From the NCBI RefSeq assembly GCF_002355855.1, contig NZ_AP017655.1, positions 1,550,001 through 1,614,000 on the forward strand: a stretch of DNA of 64,000 nt, read 5' to 3'. Source of the stretch: Sphingobium cloacae (GTDB lineage: Bacteria; Pseudomonadota; Alphaproteobacteria; Sphingomonadales; Sphingomonadaceae). Positions 1 through 6,719 of the stretch are shown one piece after another (the stretch's first letter is position 1; each line of letters begins with the position of its first letter). A model generated the notes under the pieces. The model was not told where the DNA came from. It did not search any database and saw only the letters and a list, made by a program, of their open reading frames with translations. The position numbers and the translations under genes are program-made.

Positions 1-471
1 CATTTCGGGCGCGCTGGTGATGAGCTTGCCAAGGATGGGCGCGCCCTCCGGCGCGATTTCCGCCAGCCGGGCATTTTCTCTTTCGAGCGTGTGGACGTGG
101 AAGGCGCGGCGGACGATCAGGCCCAGCTCGTCTATGTCCACCGGCTTCTGGTAGAAATCATAGGCCCCACCCGAAATCGCATCGCGCGCACTTTCCCGCG
201 CGCCATGGCCGGATGCCACGATGACCTTGGTATCCGGCTTGATACGCAGGATTTCCGCCAGCGTGGCGAAGCCTTCGCTGGTGCCGTCCGGGTCGGGAGG
301 CAGGCCCAGATCCAGCGTCACCACATCGGGCGTTTCGGCGCGGAGCAGTTCGATCGCTTCCTCCCGGTCGCCCGCGATGAAAAGCTGATATTCCTCATAG
401 GCCCAGCGCAACTGGCGCTGGAGGCCCGGATCATCCTCGACGATCAGCAATTTAGGCCGCGTATCACTCAT
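1..471 (-). CDS. prsR: PEP-CTERM system response regulator PrsR (partial, cut by window edge)
   Basis: The 157 N-terminal residues are present; the rest lies beyond the left edge. A receiver domain starts at once (LLIVEDDPGLQ), with the phospho-acceptor Asp in VVTLDLGLPPDPDGT and the conserved Lys in DFYQKPVD. It is followed by the linker that in NtrC-type regulators leads to a sigma-54 AAA+ domain; the last residues (PILGKLITSAPEM) look like the start of that domain. Known family role: with PrsK and RpoN it activates PEP-CTERM/exopolysaccharide genes. The ATG shares one base with the prsK stop (TGATG), so translation is probably coupled. The identity rests largely on the neighbours because the output domain is not visible. 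Confidence 0.85.
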   Translation of the reverse strand, partial: MSDTRPKLLIVEDDPGLQRQLRWAYEEYQLFIAGDREEAIELLRAETPDVVTLDLGLPPDPDGTSEGFATLAEILRIKPDTKVIVASGHGARESARDAISGGAYDFYQKPVDIDELGLIVRRAFHVHTLERENARLAEIAPEGAPILGKLITSAPEM

Positions 472-2552
472 CAGGCAGCCTCCCCCTTCCTCATGATCGG
501 TGCCCCTTCAAACGCCAGAGGCAAGCGCAGGATGAAACGGCTGCCCATGCCCGGTTTGCTCTCCACGTCGATCCTCCCTCCCATGGCGGCGGCCAGTTCG
601 CGCGCCTCGAAAGCGCCGATGCCGAAACCGCCGGTCTTGCTGCTCGAAAAAGGCTTGAACAATTCGCGCCGCACGAATTCCGCCGTCATGCCCGTGCCGT
701 GATCGACGATCTCGACACCGGCCTCATCCCCTTGGGTGAACAGGCGAAGCTCGACAGGACTTTCGGCCGTGCTGGCGTCGATGGCATTTTGCAGCAGGTG
801 CACCAGAATCTGCTCGACCCGGACAGGATCGGCCATGACCGGCAGCGCGTCGCCGGTCACGCGCACGGGATGCTGGCGCGAGCGGGAGCGCGCCACGGCA
901 TCGGCCATCTCCCGCAGCATCATGGGACGGGGTTCTTCGGTCCGCCCCTTGTTATGCTGGGACAGGCGGGCGAGCAGATCGTTCATCTTGCCCACCGATT
1001 CCTTGAGCGTCAGGATCATGTCCGCGCGGAATTCGGGATTGTCGGCATGGCGCTCGGCATTGCGGGCGAGGAGCGAAAGCTGGCTCACCAGATTCTTGAC
1101 GTCATGCATGATGAAGGCGAAGCGGCGGTTGAACTCGTCGAAGCGTTGCGCATCGCTCAGCGCCTCCTGCCCCTGCGCTTCGCTGATATAGGTCGCGGCC
1201 TGCCGCCCGGCGGCGCGGAGCATGTCCAGATCCTCCCAGTCGAGCCGCCGGTCGATGGGCGGCCGCGCGAGCAGGATCGCCCCGATCAGCTTGCCGAAAT
1301 GGATCAGCGGAACCAGCGCCCAGCCCCGGCCGTCGCTCTTCATCCAATCGGGCAAGGGCATGGCGGCGGCATCCCCCTGCGCGCCCTCGATGTCGATGAT
1401 CCATCCCGTCTGCTCCAGCCGCAACGCCACGTCTCTGGAAAGCGAAGGCGTCTCGCGAAAGTCGAGGTTCCAATTCCAATGAGTCTCGAAAACCAGCCGT
1501 CCGTCCTCGCTGCGCAGCAACAGCAGGGCGCCCGACGAATCGGTGATGTCGGCCACGGCCTTCGCCACGCGCTCGCCCAGCGCGGGGGCGTCGCTCCCCG
1601 GCCTGCCGATGGTTTCCCCGAACCGCATCCATTCGGTGCGATAATCGTAGCGATGCTGGAAGAAATGCTTGGCGACCTGCACTTTCCATAGCGCGCGCAG
1701 CTGCGGCGAGGGCAGCAGGATCAGCGCGGTCACGGCCATGAAGAAGACGCCGCCAATCTCCATCACCCGCGCATAGGGACCGGCGATCAGCTCGATAAGG
1801 ACGGTCGCCGCCGCGAACAGGATGACATAGAGCGCCACCGCGGCGACGGAGAGCGACTGGAAGGTGAGGCTGCGCGACAACTGGATGCGGCCCGACAATT
1901 CCTTGCGCAGGCTCACCGCGATGATGGGCGCCAGCAGCGCCATCATCACGCCACGCAGGGCGTAAAGTTCATGCATATGCGCCGGCGCGAAATAACCGAC
2001 GCCATAGAGGCTGAAATCATAGGTCCACATGGCCGCCAGAGCCGCCAGCAACAGGGCCACCCTCCCCCTGTCCCGCACCGGCCAGGCGGTATAAAGCTGA
2101 TGCACAAGGACGAGGCTGCCGACCGCCGTCATCATCCGCAGGATCAGCGAAAGGAGCGTCAGCGGATGGTGAAGTTCGCTTTCGTCCGAAAGCTGCTGCG
2201 CGACGAAATCCGTGAAGCTTTGAAGCATCAGCAGGCCGATGACCGCCGCATAGACCAGCCCGATCGCGAAGATCGGCCCGGTGCGCCCGGCGGGGCCCCG
2301 CCGCAGCATGACGAACATCAGCAGCAGCCATGCCGCGTTCCGTACGCTCTCCCCCCAGCCGGAAAGCGACTGGCCGACTCCTCCGAACGAGACGTAGAGC
2401 GCCCAGCAGGACGTCATCAGCAAGGCCGCCGCCATCAGGCGCGGCTCGACCTCTCCGTCGCGCCGGCGCAGGATGAAGATGCCCAGCGCCGCGAACAGCG
2501 CGGCGGCGAGGGCATGGCCCCAGTTCCCGACAAATTGCAGCAGGATGCTCAC
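471..2552 (-). CDS. prsK: PEP-CTERM system membrane histidine kinase PrsK
   Basis: 693 residues from a GTG start. The N-terminal 290 residues hold many hydrophobic segments, followed by a GAF-like sensor region (about 310-450) and a kinase core. The H-box is near residue 482 (FAFIMHDVKNLVSQ), the N-box is LVHLLQNAIDAS, the G1 box is VDHGTGMT and the G2 box is GGFGIGAFEA, so the enzyme looks catalytically intact. This architecture matches PrsK, the sensor kinase that pairs with PrsR in organisms with exosortase XrtA. It lies 10 bp downstream of the sugar transferase and overlaps prsR by one base, so the three form one operon. The signal it senses is not known from the sequence. Confidence 0.9.
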   Translation of the reverse strand: MSILLQFVGNWGHALAAALFAALGIFILRRRDGEVEPRLMAAALLMTSCWALYVSFGGVGQSLSGWGESVRNAAWLLLMFVMLRRGPAGRTGPIFAIGLVYAAVIGLLMLQSFTDFVAQQLSDESELHHPLTLLSLILRMMTAVGSLVLVHQLYTAWPVRDRGRVALLLAALAAMWTYDFSLYGVGYFAPAHMHELYALRGVMMALLAPIIAVSLRKELSGRIQLSRSLTFQSLSVAAVALYVILFAAATVLIELIAGPYARVMEIGGVFFMAVTALILLPSPQLRALWKVQVAKHFFQHRYDYRTEWMRFGETIGRPGSDAPALGERVAKAVADITDSSGALLLLRSEDGRLVFETHWNWNLDFRETPSLSRDVALRLEQTGWIIDIEGAQGDAAAMPLPDWMKSDGRGWALVPLIHFGKLIGAILLARPPIDRRLDWEDLDMLRAAGRQAATYISEAQGQEALSDAQRFDEFNRRFAFIMHDVKNLVSQLSLLARNAERHADNPEFRADMILTLKESVGKMNDLLARLSQHNKGRTEEPRPMMLREMADAVARSRSRQHPVRVTGDALPVMADPVRVEQILVHLLQNAIDASTAESPVELRLFTQGDEAGVEIVDHGTGMTAEFVRRELFKPFSSSKTGGFGIGAFEARELAAAMGGRIDVESKPGMGSRFILRLPLAFEGAPIMRKGEAA

Positions 2553-2562
2553 CGCCCCGCCC

Positions 2563-3963
2563 TCACCGCGCGCCGTCGGGCCAGAGGACGACGCGCACGG
2601 TCTGGATCAGGATCAGCAGGTCGAGGAAGGGGGTGTAGTTCTTGGCATAATAGAGATCATATTCCAGCTTGTGCCGGGCATCCTCGATCGACGCGCCATA
2701 GGGATAGTTGATCTGCGCCCAGCCGGTGATTCCCGGCTTCACCATATGGCGTTCCGCATAATAGCGCAGATGCTGCTCCAGATCCTCGACGAACTGGCGG
2801 CGTTCGGGGCGCGGCCCGACGAAGCTCATCTCGCCTTTGAGGACGGTCCATGTCTGCGGCAGTTCGTCGATCCGCAGCTTGCGCAGCCAATAGCCGAGGC
2901 GCGTGATGCGCGGATCGTCCTTTTCCGCCCACACCGCTTTGCCGGCGACTTCGGCGTCCTGCCGCATGGTGCGCAGTTTGACGATCCAGAATTCCTGCCC
3001 GTAAAGGCCCACGCGCTTCTGCCGGTAGAAGGCTGGTCCCTTGCTGTCGAGCTTCACCAATATGGCCGCGAGCAGGATGACGGGGCCGGTCAGGATCAGC
3101 AGGATCAGGCTGGCGGCGATGTCGAACAGGCGCTTGGCGATGCTGGAGAGGCGGCGGCCGGAGGAAAAGCCGTCCGAAAAGATCAGCCAGCTCGGGTTCA
3201 CGCTGTCGAGGTCGACCCTGCCCGTTTCGCGCTCCAGAAAGGTGGAAATCTCATTGACGTGGACGCCGGTCGTCTTGACCCGCAGCAGATCGGAGAGCGG
3301 CAGCGCGTTGCGGCGTTCCTCCAGCGCCAGCACGACCTCGCTCGCGCCGAGCCGGACCACGAAATCGGCGAGATTATAGATGGCACTGCGGTTGATGGCT
3401 TCGGGGATGACCTGCGCCCCGTCATTCATGCCGATATAGCCGACGACCAGGAAGCCAGCGCCTTTCTTGCGCTCCAGTTCGCGGATGCGGTCGGCGCGGC
3501 TCCCCGCGCCCAGCACGACCAAGCGGCGCTTGAAGGCTTCGCCGCCGATCATCGAACCCAGCATCAGGCGGACGAGGATCAGCAATGCCATCGCCAGCGC
3601 CATCGCATAGAGGGAGTTGGAGCGCCACAGCGTCATTTCAGGCCCGATGAAGTGCATCACCGACAGGAAGATGACGCCCAGCGACACCGCGACCAGCAGG
3701 CGGGCGAAAGCGAAGCGGATCGACTGCAACGCCTCGGTCCCATAGACGCCCACCGCGATCATGGCTGTCTGGATCGCGAGAACGAAGCTCAGCAGCGGCC
3801 AGAGACGGGTGGTGATATGATCGACATCCATGCCGATCTGCCGCGCCCGCAAAACCCAGCCCCCTTCCGCCGCGCAAAGCAGCAGCGCAAAATCCAGAAG
3901 GCCCAGCAGCAATACCGCGTGCGGCACATAATGTTTGAAAAGCCTGATCATGATCCCGTGCAT
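2563..3963 (-). CDS. Exopolysaccharide polyprenyl glycosylphosphotransferase (EpsB-type, PEP-CTERM associated)
   Basis: 466 residues. Four or five N-terminal membrane segments and a Rossmann-like CoA-binding region (RLVVLGAGSRADRI, about residue 145) precede the bacterial sugar transferase domain from about residue 270: KRLFDIAASLILL membrane anchor, FWIVKLRTM, and the catalytic stretch ELPQTWTVLKGEMSFVGPRP. Family role: it transfers a phosphosugar from a nucleotide sugar to undecaprenyl phosphate at the inner membrane, the first step of exopolysaccharide assembly. It heads the operon with prsK and prsR, the arrangement typical of XrtA/PEP-CTERM loci. An alternative start at 3951 (MIRLFKHYVP) is equally plausible; no strong ribosome site decides. 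Confidence 0.9.
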   Translation of the reverse strand: MHGIMIRLFKHYVPHAVLLLGLLDFALLLCAAEGGWVLRARQIGMDVDHITTRLWPLLSFVLAIQTAMIAVGVYGTEALQSIRFAFARLLVAVSLGVIFLSVMHFIGPEMTLWRSNSLYAMALAMALLILVRLMLGSMIGGEAFKRRLVVLGAGSRADRIRELERKKGAGFLVVGYIGMNDGAQVIPEAINRSAIYNLADFVVRLGASEVVLALEERRNALPLSDLLRVKTTGVHVNEISTFLERETGRVDLDSVNPSWLIFSDGFSSGRRLSSIAKRLFDIAASLILLILTGPVILLAAILVKLDSKGPAFYRQKRVGLYGQEFWIVKLRTMRQDAEVAGKAVWAEKDDPRITRLGYWLRKLRIDELPQTWTVLKGEMSFVGPRPERRQFVEDLEQHLRYYAERHMVKPGITGWAQINYPYGASIEDARHKLEYDLYYAKNYTPFLDLLILIQTVRVVLWPDGAR

Positions 3964-4001
3964 TCTCCAGGCCGCAGCAACGCAGCCTCACGCGCCGGAA
4001 C

Positions 4002-4020
4002 CCTTACACAGCATGTAAGG
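4002..4020. promoter_or_regulatory. Inverted repeat CCTTACA-N5-TGTAAGG upstream of the EPS operon
   Basis: A perfect 7-bp inverted repeat with a 5-nt spacer lies 39-57 bp before the sugar transferase start at 3963. It is a candidate regulator site for the exopolysaccharide/prsKR operon. That PrsR or another factor binds here is inference. Confidence 0.4.
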
Positions 4021-4091
4021 AAATCCGACACCTCCGGAGAGTGCCCGAAAATGGCAAATAATTCCTGAACGGAAAATGCGGGGAATTTGGG

Positions 4092-4370
4092 CTAATGCGG
4101 CCCGGAACCATCATCCTTGCGAAAGGCGTCCGCTGCGTTTTTCGCCGCATCGCCGACTATGGTGGCCGCATTGTCGATGGAATTGGCCGCTTCGGTCAAA
4201 CGATCGGCCCGCCTGTCTTCCCGGCCCTTGGAGAGATAGAAGAAGCCGATGGCGAGGATGAGGGCGAGGGTGATCAACAGGAAAACCAGCCCGCTGCCGT
4301 GCGATCGCGCCGGATCGACCGAACGCTTCTGCCTGCCTGATGACTCAGGCTGCGGGGGTTCTTCTTCCAT
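4092..4370 (-). CDS. Small single-pass membrane protein in the GSR locus, unknown function
   Basis: 92 residues. A polar, proline-rich N-terminus (MEEEPPQPESSGRQKR) is followed by one hydrophobic helix at about 27-46 (GLVFLLITLALILAIGFFYL). A charged C-terminal half (about 47-92) with many Ala, Asp and Lys is probably amphipathic. I recognise no domain. A consensus sigma-EcfG promoter ends 22 bp before the ATG, so the gene should be induced by general stress independently of ecfG just upstream. By context it may modulate the stress response or protect the envelope; this is inference. Confidence 0.75.
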   Translation of the reverse strand: MEEEPPQPESSGRQKRSVDPARSHGSGLVFLLITLALILAIGFFYLSKGREDRRADRLTEAANSIDNAATIVGDAAKNAADAFRKDDGSGPH

Positions 4371-4392
4371 CTCCCTTCTCCTTCCATGGAAG

Positions 4393-4417
4393 AACGGATT
4401 TCCATCCGATTCGTTCC
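4393..4417 (-). promoter_or_regulatory. Sigma-EcfG promoter, GGAAC-N16-CGTT
   Basis: On the minus strand GGAAC (4417-4413) and CGTT (4396-4393) are separated by exactly 16 nt, a full match to the published EcfG consensus. It sits in the 53-bp gap between the ecfG stop (4424) and the small membrane protein gene starting at 4370. Confidence 0.75.
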
Positions 4418-4423
4418 GATGGC

Positions 4424-5086
4424 TTAACGACCCCGGCTGAGCCGATCGACATCTTCCATGATCTCGTCGAGAACCGCCGTTTCGGTGGTCTCCTGGCTGC
4501 GCCGCGAGGGCAGGTCACCGCTCTCCATGATCTGCTCCAACGCAGCGCGTCCCCGCGCCACGCGGCTTTTGATCGTGCCCACGGCCACACCGCATATTTC
4601 GGCGGCTTCCTCATAGGCGAAACCGCCTGCGCCGACCAATATCAGCGCTTCACGCTGAGGCTGGGGCAGTTGGAGGAGCGCCCTTTGCATGTCCGAAAGC
4701 TCGACATGCTTGTCCTGGCCCGCAGGCGCGGCGAGTAGACGGTCGGCCGTCAGATCGTCCCACTCGCCCCGGAAGCGCGAACGACGCATTTGCGAAAGAT
4801 AATGGTTGCGCAGGATGATGAAGGTCCACGCCCTCATATTCGTGCCCGCCTGGAAGCGGCTACGCGCAGCCCATGCCTTCAGCAGCGTCTCCTGCACGAG
4901 ATCGTCCGCGACATCGCGATTGCCCGAAAGCGACCGGCCGAAGGCACGAAGATGGGGAATGACCGCAGCCAGTTCCCGCTTGAAATCCTCATCGGACAAT
5001 GTGGCGCGCTCAACGGCCTCATCCATTGGAGCCGCCTCCGCGCCGCCTGTCGCTCCCATCGTGTGATCCGGAATGGTCAAAGCCAT
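4424..5086 (-). CDS. ecfG: General stress response ECF sigma factor EcfG
   Basis: 220 residues. Region 2 shows RDVADDLVQETLLKAW and NMRAWTFIILRN; region 4 shows LPQPQREALILVGAGGFAYEE and the helix-turn-helix AVGTIKSRVARGR. It directs RNA polymerase to GGAAC/CGTT promoters and is held inactive by NepR until phosphorylated PhyR sequesters NepR. The N-terminal extension before MDEAVERATLSDEDF makes the start uncertain; internal ATGs exist at residues 10 and 21. It is probably co-transcribed with the 43-residue membrane protein gene from an EcfG promoter at 5304-5328, giving positive autoregulation. Phylogenetic neighbours phyR and nepR support the name over other ECF types. Confidence 0.92.
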   Translation of the reverse strand: MALTIPDHTMGATGGAEAAPMDEAVERATLSDEDFKRELAAVIPHLRAFGRSLSGNRDVADDLVQETLLKAWAARSRFQAGTNMRAWTFIILRNHYLSQMRRSRFRGEWDDLTADRLLAAPAGQDKHVELSDMQRALLQLPQPQREALILVGAGGFAYEEAAEICGVAVGTIKSRVARGRAALEQIMESGDLPSRRSQETTETAVLDEIMEDVDRLSRGR

Positions 5087-5143
5087 AGAAATGCTTGTAC
5101 CTTATGCTGATAGCAGCCAATCGGAAATCCTATCATTCAGGCT

Positions 5144-5275
5144 TCAGCGCCATAGAACCAGCAGCATGGCAAGAACGGCCAACGCCAGCGAAACCCCCAG
5201 AATATATCGCACGATATGGGGCGTCGATCCGGCACGGACATCCTCTGCCGAAATATGCTGCTCCTTATCCGCCAT
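5144..5275 (-). CDS. 43-residue membrane microprotein upstream of ecfG
   Basis: The frame begins MADKEQHISAEDVRAG, continues STPHIVRYILGVS, has one hydrophobic helix (SLALAVLAMLLVLW, about 29-42) and stops after Arg43. GGGAGAGG lies just before the ATG. The gene sits between phyR and ecfG, 57 bp before ecfG, and its start is 29 bp from a perfect sigma-EcfG promoter, so it is the first gene of the ecfG transcript. No known domain. It is a candidate membrane partner of the GSR; function unknown. Confidence 0.7.
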   Translation of the reverse strand: MADKEQHISAEDVRAGSTPHIVRYILGVSLALAVLAMLLVLWR

Positions 5276-5303
5276 AGTGCCTCTCCCATCGTTACGCATC
5301 AAT

Positions 5304-5328
5304 AACGCAATGGACGGGCGGGGGTTCC
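5304..5328 (-). promoter_or_regulatory. Sigma-EcfG promoter, GGAAC-N16-CGTT, autoregulating ecfG
   Basis: On the minus strand GGAAC (5328-5324) and CGTT (5307-5304) flank exactly 16 nt. The -10 element is 29 bp before the microprotein start and within the short gap after phyR, so it drives the microprotein and ecfG separately from phyR. Confidence 0.8.
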
Positions 5329-5350
5329 GGCATATCCGCCTTCTGCCGCG

Positions 5351-6145
5351 TCAGGCAGGCGCCGTGGCTTCATCGAAGAAAAGCGCCTGCGCAATCGCGG
5401 CCTTGACGGTTGAACGCTGGAACGGCTTGGTGATAAGGAAGGTCGGCTCCGGCCTTTCTCCCGTCAGAAGCCGCTCCGGGAAGGCCGTGATGAAGATCAC
5501 GGGAACCGAAAATTCCGCCAGAATGTCCTTCACGGCATCGATGCCGCTGGAATCGTCGGCCAGCTGGATATCCGCCAGCACCAGTCCGGGACGCTGCGCC
5601 ATCGCTTCGCGCACGGCGTCTTCCCGCGTCACGGCGATCGCCGTCACTTCATGCCCCAGGTCGCGCACGATGGTTTCGATGTCCATCGCGATGATCGGTT
5701 CGTCCTCGATGATCAAAACCTTGGCCCGGGTTTGCGATTCGATGGCGCTGAGCGCTTCCTCCACCAGGGCTTCAACGTCCCCCGAGGACATGCCTATCAG
5801 ATAGGCCGTATCCTCGACGGTGAACCCTTCCAACGCGGTGAGAAGCAGGGCCTGGCGCGGCAAGGGCGTCAACCGGCCCAGGCGCGCGCGGGCGACAGCT
5901 TCCTGTCCGTCCGGGTCCAGCAAGGGAGGCACATCGTCCAGATGCGATGACGACCAGATCGCATGGAAAATCTTGTAAAGGCCCAGACGCGGATCGACGT
6001 CCGCCGGAAATTCGTCAGGCGCAGCGACAATGGCTTCCAGCGTGGCGCGCACATAGGCATCGCCGTGCATCTGGTCGCCCGTCAGGGCACGCGCATAGCG
6101 GCGCAAAAACGGAAGATGGGGGTGCAGCTGCTGTCCAAGCGACAT
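5351..6145 (-). CDS. phyR: PhyR, anti-anti-sigma response regulator
   Basis: 264 residues with the diagnostic PhyR layout: an N-terminal sigma-like domain (about 1-130; LPFLRRYARALTGDQ, LPRQALLLTALEGFTVEDTA) fused to a C-terminal receiver domain (about 142-255). The receiver has the acidic pair IIEDEPIIAMD, the phospho-acceptor Asp in LVLADIQLADD, and the conserved Thr and Lys (IFITAFPE, FLITKPFQ). Phosphorylation lets the sigma-like domain bind NepR and free EcfG. It is transcribed divergently from nepR. Only a weak sigma-EcfG-like element is visible before it, so its own promoter is unclear. Confidence 0.95.
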   Translation of the reverse strand: MSLGQQLHPHLPFLRRYARALTGDQMHGDAYVRATLEAIVAAPDEFPADVDPRLGLYKIFHAIWSSSHLDDVPPLLDPDGQEAVARARLGRLTPLPRQALLLTALEGFTVEDTAYLIGMSSGDVEALVEEALSAIESQTRAKVLIIEDEPIIAMDIETIVRDLGHEVTAIAVTREDAVREAMAQRPGLVLADIQLADDSSGIDAVKDILAEFSVPVIFITAFPERLLTGERPEPTFLITKPFQRSTVKAAIAQALFFDEATAPA

Positions 6146-6287
6146 ATTTTGGTCTTCTCCCTGCCCTTCGGGCTCAATGCTGCGAAATCTGTTTCGAACA
6201 AGGAGAATGGATCGACAATGTCATCATGGCAAGTCCAGCCCCCTCGTCACCAGCGATGCCGATGATACAAAAAACGCCTTGAATCCG

Positions 6288-6312
6288 GGAACCATCGACG
6301 AAGAGATTTGTT
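6288..6312 (+). promoter_or_regulatory. Probable sigma-EcfG promoter upstream of nepR, GGAAC-N17-GTT
   Basis: GGAAC at 6288-6292 and GTT at 6310-6312 are 17 nt apart (equivalently N16 then TGTT), one base off the CGTT consensus. It lies 138 bp before the proposed nepR start on the same strand. Confidence 0.6.
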
Positions 6313-6449
6313 TCACTGCCGTTCGGTTTTTTTCGACGGCAAAGCCAAGGTTTACGGATTTTACATGTTCCGTGAATTGACGCTGCCCCGGAAACTCGCA
6401 AAAAACAGATCTGCAGGCATGGCACGTATTGTTTCATAGGGGCTGAATT

Positions 6450-6674
6450 TTGGTTTCTTCGACAACGGAACGGGATGCGACGGAGGCGATTGAGAGCGAT
6501 GCAGGCGCCGCCGTTACCGATATGAAACGTGCAAAACATGCCACGCGTGGCAAACGAGCAACCCGTTCCGGAAGCACGGAACATGTCGCCGACGCCCTGC
6601 GTTCGGTTTATCAGCGGGCGGTTGACGAGGATATTCCCGCGGAAATGCTGGACCTTCTCAGTAAACTGGACTGA
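6450..6674 (+). CDS. nepR: NepR anti-sigma factor
   Basis: 74 residues if it starts at the TTG at 6450, which has AGGGG 9-12 nt upstream; an ATG at 6522 would give 50 residues, closer to the usual length. The C-terminal half carries the family signature of two helices, HVADALRSVYQRAVDEDIPA and EMLDLLSKLD, which bind EcfG or, competitively, PhyR. The N-terminus is basic and disordered. It is divergent from phyR and is followed 45 bp later by the kinase gene. Unlike many alphaproteobacteria, nepR is not directly upstream of ecfG here. Confidence 0.9.
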   Translation: MVSSTTERDATEAIESDAGAAVTDMKRAKHATRGKRATRSGSTEHVADALRSVYQRAVDEDIPAEMLDLLSKLD

Positions 6675-6719
6675 CGCCGCCATGATCAGGGCAGTCATCT
6701 CCCCTCCTCAGGCCGACCC

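Noticed and set aside
3970..3995. Sigma-54 promoter (GG-N10-GC) before the exopolysaccharide operon
   Set aside because: A GG-N10-GC spacing occurs on the minus strand, but TGGCA and TTGC hexamers are poorly matched; GC-rich DNA gives such hits often.
6347..6371. Possible sigma-EcfG promoter for phyR on the minus strand
   Set aside because: GGAAC is present (6371-6367), but the -10 position at 16-17 nt reads CTT or CCTT rather than CGTT, and it is 200 bp from the gene.
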